Assembly: GCA_019828595.1 (NCBI GenBank)
Contig: JAHQRK010000026.1
Location: 620,001-684,000 of the forward strand
Direction of reading: 5' to 3'
Length of the DNA stretch: 64,000 nt
From: Aphanomyces cochlioides
Lineage: Eukaryota; Oomycota; Saprolegniomycetes; Saprolegniales; Verrucalvaceae
Shown here: positions 1-10,200 of the stretch, piece after piece
Layout: the number at the start of each line of letters is the position of its first letter
Numbering within the stretch: the stretch's first letter is position 1
Made by a program: the position numbers and the translations under genes
Notes under the pieces: model-generated
Database searches by the model: none
What the model was told of the DNA's origin: nothing
The model's input: the letters and a program-made list of their open reading frames with translations, nothing else

Positions 1-1
1 A

Positions 2-367
2 CAGTCATTTGAGCTACCCGCCGTCGATGTGCTCACGGCATGGACGTTGTGGTGGTGTGGAGCTCCAGCAAAAAATTTACCCCCTTTCAGGCAACTTGAT
101 CCAAAAGATTTGACACGAAAGCAAGCTAAAATATTCTCAGCTTGGAAATTCGCAATGAAAATACTCACAGATTCGTTGATAGAAGCAGGCGATCCAACTT
201 GCAACATCAGTGCTCTAGAAAGTCAAAGCTCAACAATTGTGTCTATGTCCTTCCATATAATTACCACTACATTGTTGTCAAGGCTGACGTCAACTCCACG
301 TGGTCGAAGTCGTCGTTTGGGCCAAATGAAGCTCGTGACATTTGCTCGTCTTGCACGCCAATTGTAG
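2..367 (+). pseudogene. Unrecognised partial ORF, probable gene remnant
   Basis: An open frame runs in from the left window edge and ends at a stop at 365-367. There is no convincing ATG; the codon at position 29 is GTG. The first ~45 residues look protein-like (Trp-rich, with a PPF motif followed by charged residues), whereas the later part is Ser/Thr/Arg-rich without features. A second frame (142-543) overlaps it, so a frameshifted older gene is possible. I do not recognise a family. The true start would lie outside the window. Confidence 0.3.
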
Positions 368-709
368 ATTTCGAGGATAGTTGGCACATAGCTTCTAAGA
401 TTTCAATGAATGACGTATATTTCTTCATACCTCATAAGACGTCCATTGTGCGAGCCCACCAATCTCTCCATCGCGCGTGTGGGCCGTCGATCTCGTTCTG
501 TTTCTCCAACGTCAAAGTCCAAATTGATGCAAAGCATATTTAACCAATCAGAATAAGTCAGATTTTGTGTCTGACTTTTTCCAATGACAATACAATCGTG
601 GGAACAATAAAACGCATGTATTGAAGGCATAAAACTGCTAAGTAAAACACTTAAGTTGCTTTGACTCTCGAGTGATGATGTGTACAAGCCCTCTTCAAAG
701 TGCCTCACT

Positions 710-1732
710 TCGAGGCGACCTACGAACTATACTGCCATAGATAGTAAAATGAGATCAAAGAGCTTTTAGCAACTTTATAACAGGGTTATCATTAAGGAAG
801 GATAGGCTGTGCTTTCATATTCTACTTGCCTAGTAAAGACGTCTGAACGCCTTAGCGAGCGTGTTTGAGCTGCAAATTATCGTAACTTGCACTGAATGGT
901 TCATGGAGCCTGAGTGAACAGAGAATTTCTGTATGTTTGCAAAGCGTATTAGCAGCAAACACAGAAACTGTCGAGACAATCGCACAGACAGATGATGCCA
1001 TTTCTAATAGCTAAGGACTTGGCGACTCCTGTTCAATTGATCTTTCAGAGAAGAGTCAATATAATATTTAGATGTAGCACACGCCCCTACGATGAGCTTA
1101 CTATGTTAAATAGACTCATAACATGATAAACAATGATGTAACACCAGTGTCTCTTCGGTGGTTCATTCATGAATGGTGTTGCCCAGATCAAATCTGGGCT
1201 ATCTTAAATTATGGACTTAAAGCTTACTCAAACTGTATAAGCATTAGTCTTAGCTCCTAGCTCTGGAAGTTTGCTTTACAAGAACAGTGTTCCTCTAGGT
1301 CGGGGCTGTCATTTTGGCACTTTGACAAAAGAAAAGACGTCGATCGTCAAAACCCTATAAATTTATAGTGTGGGACTCTGTCCCACAAAATCCGTAAAAA
1401 TTATATGTGGTCATGAAAATGTATGAAAACAACTGACAAGAAAATTTTGATTTTTTGAAAATTTGGGACAATTTGTCCCACAAATGCTCTAAAACTTGAT
1501 AAAATCGCCCACAAATTCCGGAGAATATAATTTTAAAAATATCTCAGATTGTAATTTCCTGATTGGCTGTTTCTGAATCAATATTCGAGATATATTTACT
1601 CTGGTCACTACAAATAGAAAGCAAATACAAACACTGCCCTGACCAGGTCAAGACTTCGATGTTGATGTTGAGAGCCATCTCGACTGTTAAAGCGGTCATG
1701 ACAGTGTTCAAATTGTTGAGACTTCTAGAATG
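710..1732. other. AT-rich DNA without recognisable gene, with three hairpins
   Basis: I see no coding potential. Three perfect inverted repeats are visible: 1181-1199 (8-bp stem GCCCAGAT, 3-nt loop), 1369-1387 (8-bp stem TGTGGGAC, 3-nt loop, directly after the palindrome CTATAAATTTATAG at 1355-1368) and 1464-1480 (7-bp stem TGGGACA, 3-nt loop). The TGGGACA stem equals the one just after the LINE-B stop codon at 14236-14252; this may be chance or an old element remnant. Confidence 0.5.
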
Positions 1733-1734
1733 TA

Positions 1735-1768
1735 CAGAGGACCCGTAAAAATACACGTACAGTGGTAC
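1735..1768 (+). repeat. Left terminal inverted repeat of the pogo element
   Basis: The 34 bases match the reverse complement of 3471-3504 with one difference. Similarity continues weakly for about another 10 bp. Confidence 0.93.
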
Positions 1769-2393
1769 TGAATTTTGATTGGACAAACAGCCACTTAACA
1801 CACATATCAGTTTCAAAATACCTTTACAAATCAATTTCCTGTAGGACTTAATTGAAAAGTCTATTCTTGAATGAACTCTAAGCTCAACTCCAAATCTTTG
1901 AAATAGATATACTACAAAATACGATATCCAAACACCTGATCTGAATATACAAGAATCAAGACAGTTCTACACTGTTGGAACTTCCAACCAAAAAAGTCAT
2001 TAATTAGTGAAAGAATGAAAAGACATATATTAGTGTTATACATCAAGCAGATTTCCCTTGTGGAATAGCCTTTTGAAAGGCTTTCTTAATCGTTTCTGGG
2101 GTCATCATATCCCAAGCTTTGATAGTACGCTTGATGCATGCCATTCTTTTTTCAACTGAACTTGATGGGTGGTATGGGTGGTATGCTTCTTGAAGCCACA
2201 AGTTTCGCAACTTGGCTTTGAACGGCCCATCACCCCGACATCTAAAGGCTGTAATACAGATGTCATGTTCGGGGGGAGGGTGTACAAAGTAGAGCTAAGC
2301 TCCTCTTCGACGAAAGCGACGTTTTTCGGCGTAGTATGGGCCTCAAAATTGTCGATCAATATCAGTGATGGCCTCACAATTTCAGGTCTAACA

Positions 2394-2425
2394 CTAATTA
2401 AAATTTTTAAATTTGCATTAATTAC
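2394..2425 (-). other. Intron 3 of the pogo transposase, 32 nt
   Basis: It begins GTAATT and ends ATTAG, and is very AT-rich. Splicing connects YLDTIL to SVRPEIV immediately before the second catalytic Asp (phase 2). Confidence 0.82.
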
Positions 2426-2585
2426 CTTAAAATAGTGTCCAAGTAGAAATTCCAGACATCGCCATCGACCCAAGCATTTTTCTGGACAGCGTAAACATAT
2501 CCCGAAGGATAGGTTCTCAACTCGTTTTCATCGATAAAACCGCCAGGCTTCCCCTTAACGATGAAAAGAATGGGTAGTTTATCGC

Positions 2586-2626
2586 CTAATTATAACAAAT
2601 TACAACAGTCAATAACAATTTATTAC
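2586..2626 (-). other. Intron 2 of the pogo transposase, 41 nt
   Basis: It begins GTAATA and ends ATTAG. Splicing turns a frame that ends in stops into NGDKLPILF, a normal pogo continuation (phase 1). Confidence 0.85.
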
Positions 2627-3059
2627 CGTTACGTTTCGCTGCTAAGACGGCCGTTAGGCGGCATGATTTGTCGGCATGTGAAATGCTTGCGTCGGCACCT
2701 TTTTGGGCAAGGATGTATTTTGGAGGCGTGTCAAAATAGATTCCAGTTTCATCACAATTGATGACATCCCCGTCATCAAAGTGATGATTTTCCTGCCAAA
2801 AATCTTTGATAAATTGCTGTCGAATTTCGAGCATTTGCGTCGAGGTCATCGCCTTTGCTGTCGAGGCTCGACGGCGAGAAAATCCATGTCGATAGACGAA
2901 TTCTCTACATAATTTAAACAAAGATTTATACGGGTCCTCTTTCGAGGCCGAATATTGAGTTACCCACTCCTGTTTGTGTGCTTTGACTTGTTGAACGACA
3001 TGGTATGTAGTCAGGGGGAAATGTTTCTCCCGCATAGCTACCATATAGTCCAATAAGTC

Positions 3060-3099
3060 CTAAGATAGAGTGAGAAAAGGTATGAAATTTGGAACTTAC
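3060..3099 (-). other. Intron 1 of the pogo transposase, 40 nt
   Basis: It begins GTAAGT and ends CTTAG. Removal joins Gly-Gly-Asp to Asp-Leu-Leu-Asp-Tyr in phase 0; reading through would shift the frame. Confidence 0.85.
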
Positions 3100-3470
3100 A
3101 TCGCCACCAGGAAGGATTTCTGGACGACCAGACAGGCCAATGTTAAGCCTTCGTTTGGCTTGGATCGATGCTAGAATTTTTTCCCTCTCTCGCACGAAGT
3201 TCTGTATCGTGCGGAGAGGGATGCCGCTGAGATCGGCGACACGTTGCTGAGTATACTCAGACAACGCGCGCAGGGCATTTCGCTTGGTTTCTAAGCTGTA
3301 CCGACGACGCGTGTTAACGATCTTCACTTGCTCTTCCATCAGTTTCAAAAATGAACTCCAAAGCATTCTCTACCATCAAATTCCCTCGTATTTTTCCCTC
3401 CAAAACATATTATCGTCAAATTCTATATTATAACTTCTGAAGGTTGCTTCAGACGACACCAAAGTTCAAT

Positions 3471-3504
3471 GTACCACTATACGTGTATTTTTACGGGTCC
3501 TCTG
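3471..3504 (-). repeat. Right terminal inverted repeat of the pogo element
   Basis: This is the partner of 1735-1768 and is followed directly by the TA duplication at 3505-3506. Confidence 0.93.
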
Positions 3505-3506
3505 TA

Positions 3507-3986
3507 ATCTCAACTTTCACATTCGAGAAAGGTCTCTTAACTATAAAACAACTTGTATATTGCGTGTTCCAGAAGACTCCAGAAGACAAACGAAGACAAA
3601 CGAAGACCACAGAATTCACACTAGGCCTAGCTAGCTTTCATGTTAACCATCTAATTCACTTTCCAACTTCCCTTCTAGAGGTTACGAGCCCTCAACCACC
3701 GCCGCTGCCGCCACCGTATGACCTAGCCTCCGACGCTAGATCAACCGCCCGAAGCCCAGCCGTCCCGCCGCACCCCGCCGACCCCGAGCCGCCGCGCCCC
3801 GTCGCCATTTCTGCCGCCGTCCCGCGAGCCCGCCGTTGAGCCAAAAGTCGCCGAAGCGTGCGTAGAAGACAAATCAACTTCAGCAGCACTACAGATCCCT
3901 GCCTGGACTCCTTTTGTGAGATCTCGGGTTAGTACACTAAGGAAAGGGCTGTAAGCTGAACGTTGATTGGCTGAACTCCTAGTTGA
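3507..3986. other. Unassigned DNA with a GC-rich proline-coding patch
   Basis: Positions 3570-3612 hold short GAAGACAAAC-type direct repeats. From about 3689 to 3845 the sequence becomes strongly GC-rich with many CCG/GCC triplets; the plus frame ending at 3839 reads as Pro/Ala/Arg-rich. Composition is unlike everything around it. It could be the 5' part of the copia element or a captured host exon. I find no LTR or primer-binding site. Confidence 0.5.
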
Positions 3987-5745
3987 GTCACTGAAGATGC
4001 CGTCGAAATGATGAAGATCCTACGTGACCGTTATGGTAACAAGTCCTTCGTTGGTCATGGACGCCTGATTGATGAAGTTACCCACATGCATTGCGTCATA
4101 ACGAAACACCTCGCTCTTATTGCGACCGGTTCGACCTTGCTATTAAAGATGCTACCAATGCAGGCATTAAGTTCTCTGACGAACAAGTCGTTCATTTCTT
4201 CCTTAATGGTTTGGACTCACGATTCAACACGTTCGTGCAACTTCAAAGTCACCTTTTGCAACGCACACCTATTGACGCCTCGACGCTTTCGCTCATCACC
4301 ACGGAACTTCTCCAAGCGTATAACCGTGAACAATCGCGTTCAAGCGGTCCACCAGCGACTCCAGTCGATGAAGCTGCTCTGTCCCTTCGTCGTAATCAAC
4401 GACGCAAACCGAGTCGCAATGGACATGCTCAACCCGACACCAACAAGCGAACAGTTTGTGCTTACTGCAACATACCAAATCACACTGAAGAAAACTGTCG
4501 TCGGAAGCAACGCGACCAGCGTCAACAAACTTCTTCTCAATCCAACCAACGTCGTGTCCAATTCCAACCATCTTCGACGAACTCTCTCGCGTCTCAGACT
4601 GCCGCAAACACACGTCGCAATGCTCGCTCGTCTGTAAGCATGCTGACGTTAGGGCCTCACTATACTCTCAATGCCTTCGAGTCTCCCGCTTCGTCATCTG
4701 CGTGGATCCTTGACTCTGGCGCATCAGATCATTTCTGCAACGATGCTGCATGGTTCGAAGAACTTCAACCATTTGAGGGTACAGTTCGAGCTGCCAATGG
4801 AAGTGACATGCCGATTGCAGGCACCGGTTCTGTCTTACTTGAGATGAACACACCCACCGGTATCATTCCTGTCACTCTCCAAGATGTACTGTTCATTCCG
4901 AACCTACAGTACAACCTTTTCTCCTTATCGAGAGTAACTGATCGAGGATTCAACTCTCAGTTCCAGCGTAATGCTTGCTACATTACTCGCGAAGAAGTTG
5001 TGTATGCTCAAGGCTTCAAACGCGACAACTTGTACTACCTCGACATTGCAAACCCTTTGCCAACTCAGTCGTCTTGCACTCCTCACGTTGGTTTGTCCTT
5101 GTTGACAACTTCCGCTACTCCAACTCCAGCTGACCTTTGGCATGCTCGCCTTGGTCATATTAGTGTGAAGTATACTGGTAAAACGTGTCAATACACTGAT
5201 GGCATTGAGCTTGATGACTGCAAACATGCTTTTTGCGAAAGCTGCCTTGCTGGGAAGCAGTCTCGTTTACCCTTCCCCAAGCGCTCTATCTCCACAATTT
5301 CGGAACCGTTTGCTTTGGTACATTCGGACATTTGTGGACCTATGCGTCATCCTGCACTTCGTGATCGATCTCGGTATTTCATCACGTTTACCGATGATTA
5401 TTCGCGTTATGGTTTTGTGTTCTTTCTCAAGAACAAGTCGGATGCTCTCCAATGCTTCAAGGAGTTCACTGCCTATTGCCGCACTCAATTCGATCTACCT
5501 GTGCGATGTCTCCGTTCCGACAATGGCGGTGAATACTTCTAGACTTTATTCTCCGAGTTCTAACTCGAGAATGGCATCCAACACGATGCGACCATTCCGC
5601 ATACCCCGCAGCTAAATGGTGTCAGTGAACGCATGATTCGCACTCTCGTCGAATGTGCAAGATCATTGCTTCACTTCTGCAAAGCACATTTGCGATTTTG
5701 GGCCCAAGCTGTGTGTCATGCAATGTTCCTACAGAATCGGACATA
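3987..5745 (+). mobile_element. Ty1/copia LTR-retrotransposon fragment (gag to integrase only)
   Basis: Domain order gag, protease, integrase is the Ty1/copia order. The fragment lacks visible LTRs, reverse transcriptase and RNase H: it stops inside the integrase at 5745, where the sequence switches without a gap into the tandem-repeat unit. The 5' end of gag is also missing or unrecognisable, because a stop at 3984-3986 closes the frame. It is a dead remnant. Confidence 0.9.
3987..5745 (+). pseudogene. Broken copia Gag-Pol polyprotein
   Basis: The frame 3987-~4090 carries the gag motif LRDRYGNKSFVGHGR; a frameshift near 4090 moves coding to the frame read to 5542. That frame shows a zinc knuckle of C-x2-C-x4-H-x4-C type (CAYCNIPNHTEENC, ~4456-4497), the aspartic protease motif WILDSGASDHFC (~4703), the integrase HHCC region (LWHARLGHIS at ~5137, CESCLAG at ~5235) and the integrase core (HSDICGP, TDDYSRYGF, LRSDNGGEYF). 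In-frame stops TAG at 5540-5542 and TAA at 5561-5563 follow. The third catalytic residue lies beyond them in NGVSERMIRTL (~5615). Several independent lesions mean no function. Confidence 0.88.
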
Positions 5746-6543
5746 TTATACACCACTCACTACACACGTCAATACATACTACGCACCCCACTCCCACTAT
5801 GACACACCTTCACTCCTTCTCTTTCTTATTCATCTGTCCTCATCGCAAACGGGACCCCTGGCAACACTATCTTCTTATTCGACTCAACAAATCCCATACC
5901 AAACACAACGCGCTTGTCTTATCAACATGCTTTGAAGACAAACCTCGCACGCATGACTCGGATAACTATACCGACCCACATGCAACTCGAGTCGTTCACG
6001 GATCACATGAAAATGCTCGGAAACAGTTCATCTGCACCCTGTGTATTTCTCGTAAGAGTGTGCATGCAGCTCTCGATGTCGTACCAACTTCAAACATGCC
6101 TACCTTGGTACATTCAAACGAGACAAACAATCGTACAGCCAAACTTAGAGTGTATATCAAAAGCTTAAGATCATACAGTTGATGCTACAATTCAACGAGT
6201 CCAGGGTTTGTCTGTTTCGAATAAGGGACTTTGCTGGGGTCCAACGAACCTTGTTTTCCATCGCACAAAAAAGAGAGGCTTTTGGAGCAAGTCATTTGGT
6301 TCAGATATTTAAACTCGGAGTGGAATGAACTCAAGAGTCAGTATAGCGTATGACATGGATATGTAAACCTGTCCTCTCGTTGAAAGCACTGTCTTTCCAC
6401 GAAGACAGGTATTTTGTGTGAGGCAGAATCATGTGGGTAGCGTGGGATCGAGTGGATGTATATGTAGGGTCTTGGTTGAGGATATGAATGGGTCAAACAT
6501 GTGTGGGTATTGAAGTGATGGTAAAAAGAGAGGGAAAAAGATT

Positions 6544-6616
6544 TTCCCTAACCGGGACTCGAGCCCGGGTCGTATGGGTGAAAGCCATATATCCTAACCG
6601 CCTAGACTATTAGGGA
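6544..6616 (-). tRNA. tRNA-Glu(UUC), copy 0, C54 form
   Basis: On the minus strand this folds as a complete 73-nt cloverleaf. The acceptor is TCCCTAA/TTAGGGA with discriminator A, the D stem GTCT/AGGA, the anticodon stem TATGG/CCATA around loop CTTTCAC (anticodon TTC, Glu), and the T stem CCGGG/CCCGG. The T loop starts with C instead of T. LINE-A begins one base beyond its 5' end, so the gene body is intact but its 5' flank is LINE DNA. A T5 terminator follows at the 3' side. Confidence 0.92.
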
Positions 6617-6617
6617 A
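6602..6617 (+). repeat. Target-site duplication copy 1 (CTAGACTATTAGGGAA), left of LINE-A
   Basis: Sixteen bases, of which 15 are the first 15 nt of the tRNA-Glu gene (read on minus). The same 16 bases recur at 11523-11538 and 16094-16109, while the bases just outside differ (c, g, a). Confidence 0.95.
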
Positions 6618-6618
6618 A

Positions 6619-7288
6619 ACACTACTTCCCCACTTTATCCGCCTACGACTCATGTGCAGATGGTTCAGAGCCACCTGGGGATCGTACACACCCTTCTACA
6701 AACTCTACCAGAACCTATTTGGCCACAAGTTCTCCCTCGACAACCTGCAGGAGGACCTGGATGAGATCGTTCGGTTCTCCAAGCTGACCGATTACTCGCA
6801 CGAAATTGACGGCGACGAGTGCTGTGTCACTGCGCTAGACGCCGAAGCCATCCTCTCCCTGGGAGAAGTAGTCCTCGCAACGACGGCCCCGCTGTTCTAC
6901 AACAACGATGCCGCCCTCTGCGCAATAACAAATGGACCAATTTTCTCTATCCCTACGAGGGGAGGACATCGGTTCCTCGCCTCTGGGAACCTCAAAGAAA
7001 TTATGACGTCATCAAGCATCAGTACTTGATACTGCCGCTGCTGCTGCACAAACGGAATCCCAAAATGCAATGGAGGGAGCACCGGACGTCACAATGGAAG
7101 ACTCCCCCACGGCATCCATCCTTAGCGGATGGTCCCGCGACATGGACGCAATGATCTCCCTTGATCTCCATGATAAGCTACCCATCGAAGCCACAAACCA
7201 AAGAGCTTTCGACGCTGCAGTCAGGCGACTTTGTCACATAGACCTCACATCCCCTTGGTCCAACTCGGATGCTGAGCCCCGTGGTTAA
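6619..7288 (+). pseudogene. LINE-A ORF1 remnant (5'-truncated, frameshifted)
   Basis: An open frame from the first bases of the element to 7029 (first ATG at 6652), then a second frame, open from about 7000, running to a TAA at 7286-7288. Together they occupy the place of ORF1 and overlap the ORF2 start by 20 nt. The product would be the C-terminal part of an ORF1 protein. I see no CCHC knuckle or RRM signature, so the assignment rests on position only. Confidence 0.55.
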
Positions 7289-10200
7289 TCCTGTTGCCGC
7301 TCCTTCAATGGGTGGGGCAACATCCGTCACCATAACCACATGTAACCTGAACGGATTTATAGCCAACGACGACACCCCAGCACGCACTCTCGGCAAACGA
7401 ATCACTCAATGCGTCTTCTTTCAAGAGACTAAAATCAAGAACACTGACCACTTCAGAACCATCCGCCGACATATCACCAACCACGTTGGACACAAACAAT
7501 TTAAACTATTTGTCAACGACGAACGATCCACTGCCAACGAGCCATCCCTCTATAGAAGCAAAGGAGTGGCGACGTCCTTCCACTCTTCGATGCCAGGCTT
7601 CGAAAACCTCCAACCACTCTGGGAATTGCGTGTGCCCGATCGATACCTCATCATACGAACATACTGGGACGACTGCCCAGTTTACTTCCACAACATCTAC
7701 GCCCCTGTAGAGGATGAAAACCGAGCATCCTTCTTCGACAACCTACCACGAGACTTCGAGCCCGACAGTCGCCATATCATCGGAGGTGATTTCAATTTTC
7801 CAATGATAACGTCGGTCGACGGTGCATCTCACCACGCTGGCAATAATGCCGGTAAGGCTGAATGCTGCGCCTGGCTAGCACACCTCCGAGTCATCGACGC
7901 CTTTCGTACCACATCACCAAAAACCAGAGCGATGTCAGGCCCAGGTGGTCGAAACCGACTTGACTATATATTCATCGACTCTGCCTTGGTGGCGTTCTTC
8001 CTTAAGGCCTCAACATTTGATCAAAACCAATTCCACGGCGACCATATGACTCACACGACTATCCTCGCAAACTCATGCCAACAACCACAACGGGACTCAC
8101 GCGTACTGTGGCGACTCCCACGCGAACTCTTGAAAAACCCAAAGGTTGTAAAGGCTATTAAGCACGAGGCACAAACACTGCTAGACGAACTGACCAACGA
8201 TCCCGATTGTAACGTCGGCACTAAATGGAGCGGCTGGCTTAGACGGATCAAGCAAACACTCCGTCGATGCCACCACAACCGGCAGCGCTCCCACGCGATG
8301 CACCTAAACAACCTGCACCGAGCTTGGATACTAGCACGGCACAAGCATCGGCAGGGACACACAACCTTAGACGACGTCGCTACCGCAAAACTAGCATATG
8401 ACTCGGCCAACGACGACTGGAGGCAAGAACGTATGGATGTCGGCTTCGACCACCACGCAAATAAAAACGAAAAGACCACGTCCTACTTCCTCCGAAAGGC
8501 ACCAGCCTTAAAGATCCCTATCACTAGTGCAACAGTTGACGGGCAGATCACACATGAGCCTGCGGCTGTTGAAAGAGTCTTCACTGCACACTGGAGATCT
8601 ATAATGGTCTCACCGAGCAGCGAACTCCTCCCAGATCCTGACAAGAGCCGTCAGGTCATTGACTACGTCCAGACACTCCTTACAGAGGACGAGAAGTTTA
8701 ACCTCGAGCTCCCCATCAGCGCCCCGGAACTGTGCTCAGCACTGAAGACCATGAACCCCAATAAATCCCCGGGCCCAGATGGATGGCCGGCGGCATTCTT
8801 CCAAGTCGCACCAGAAACTTTCTCTGCGATACTGGTTAAGGTGTTCAACTACCAGAAGCAAACGCACGGCACCCTACTACCACAACAACGTCGCAGTGCT
8901 GTGACCCTCCTCTACAAAAAAGGTGACCGTTCAGATCCAGGCAACTTTAGACCGATATCGCTCATGTTGGTCGAAGTAAAAATTCTCTCTCGAGTCCTAG
9001 CGTACCGCCTGTCTGGGGTGGCCCCATCACTCATCCACCCAACTCAAGCCGGGTTCGTGCGTGGTCGTAGTATGCGTGATCACATCATACTCATCGAGGC
9101 CCTACAGCATAAGGCAACAAAAGAACAAGCGGAATGGTACGCAACGTTCTTAGACTTTGCCAAAGCGTACGATCGGGTCAATCAACACTTTCTCTTCGAC
9201 GTCATGGCAAAAATGAACATTGGCTCCAACTTCCTATCATGGATTCGCCTCCTTTACTCAGAGGGCCACCCTCGCCCACTGGGATACCCAAGTCGGGTGC
9301 CGCTCGTAACATGGCCCCCAGTGGTTCAATATAGAGATCAAATAACAGGCACGAGAGCGGGCATCCCTGCTTTACTCCTCTGTTGGGGCAAATGCTCGGT
9401 CCGAGGGTTCCGTTCAGAAGCAGGTTAACTTGGGGTCGGTGGCGTCAATCTTCTTTGCAGACGACTCCACAATACTCTCCAATTCGCTCGAGTCGGCAGA
9501 ATACCAAGTCGACTACATAGTTCGAACCTTCTGCGAAGCGTCAGGGGCGGCGCTAAATTTATCCAAATGCACAACTCTTCCACTCAACAACAGGGAGGTA
9601 CCAGCTGGCCGACGCAGCGCTCCCTCCATCACACTAGCCGGTTCAGGAATACCTATCAAATACCTGGGGATCTTCGTGGGCCACAACCTAGAACCCTCCT
9701 ACCAAATCCAACTGATACACGATAAGTACTTGTCGGCGTACACAAAATGGACATGCCGGGCGCGCACAATCCAAGGACGCAGAGTCCTCGCCTCGACTCT
9801 CATTCTCTCACCTATCTGGCATGTGACAGCCGTCAAAGTCGTCACTGATGACTTGCTTCAGAAGTGGCAGCGTGTGCTCACTAACTACATCCTTGGCCTC
9901 AAAACCATTGACGACCCAAAAGCCCGACCCCTCCTCCACAAATCATGGCATCAGGATAAGTCCTTGGGACTGGGCATACCGCACATACCGTCAGCGGTCC
10001 GAGCCCAGCGATTACTGTTGCTGCAGAAACTTATCCTAACCACATCGCATAACCCGCGGCCAGCCTGGACGCAACTCGTCCTCGAACAGTTTGAACGTTG
10101 CGTCCAACACCTCCACCGCCCCTCCCACCCTTTGGACTTCCTGTGGTATGTACCAAGCTCGTCGTCCGACTGGATCAACCTCCACGAGCTGCACCCTCTG

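Larger units (their letters stand above)
2043..3366 (-). pseudogene. pogo-like transposase (HTH + DDE_1), four exons, one frameshift
   Basis: Cut-and-paste transposase of the pogo/Fot/Tigger type, acting in the nucleus on the element's TIRs. Exons, in transcription order, are 3366-3100, 3059-2627, 2585-2426 and 2393-2043. Exon 1 has an N-terminal helix-turn-helix (RVADLSGIPLRTIQNFVRER). The DDE_1 catalytic domain shows D1 in VINCDETGIYF (exon 2), D2 in ILIDNFEAH and D3 in LQPLDVGVMG (exon 4), with 36 residues between D2 and D3 by my count. Just after D3, near 2224-2228, one base is missing relative to the reading frame; the C-terminal ~60 codons continue in the next frame to a TGA at 2043-2045. 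Exon lengths sum to a whole number of codons (404) only if one base is added, which supports both the introns and a single deletion. The start could be the ATG at 3366 or the one at 3339. Confidence 0.88.
1735..3504 (-). mobile_element. pogo-superfamily DNA transposon, complete with TIRs and TA target duplication
   Basis: The ends form inverted repeats beginning CAGAGGACCCGTAAAAATAC; 33 of the first 34 bases match, the mismatch being at position 26. The element is flanked by TA at 1733-1734 and 3505-3506, the target duplication of the Tc1/mariner/pogo group. Total length is 1770 bp, and it holds one transposase gene on the minus strand. Everything needed in cis appears intact, but the gene carries a frameshift, so this copy is probably not autonomous. 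Confidence 0.93.
5745..6617. repeat. Truncated tandem-repeat unit 0 (left end of the tRNA-Glu array)
   Basis: From 5745 this matches the array units downstream of 16110 almost base for base, but lacks the first ~40 bases of a unit. It ends with a complete tRNA-Glu gene. It shares GGGATC in the G-run site with the right part of the array, but the CCTACCTTGG variant with units 4, 5, 6 and 11. It was cut off from the rest of the array by the LINE insertions. Confidence 0.95.

Noticed and set aside
403..708. Minus-strand 101-codon ORF
   Set aside because: No recognisable motif, no supporting context, and overlap with other equally weak frames; length is within chance.
3507..3986. Copia 5' LTR and primer-binding site
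   Set aside because: I found no TG...CA-bounded repeat recurring downstream of the copia fragment and no convincing primer-binding site, so I do not annotate an LTR.
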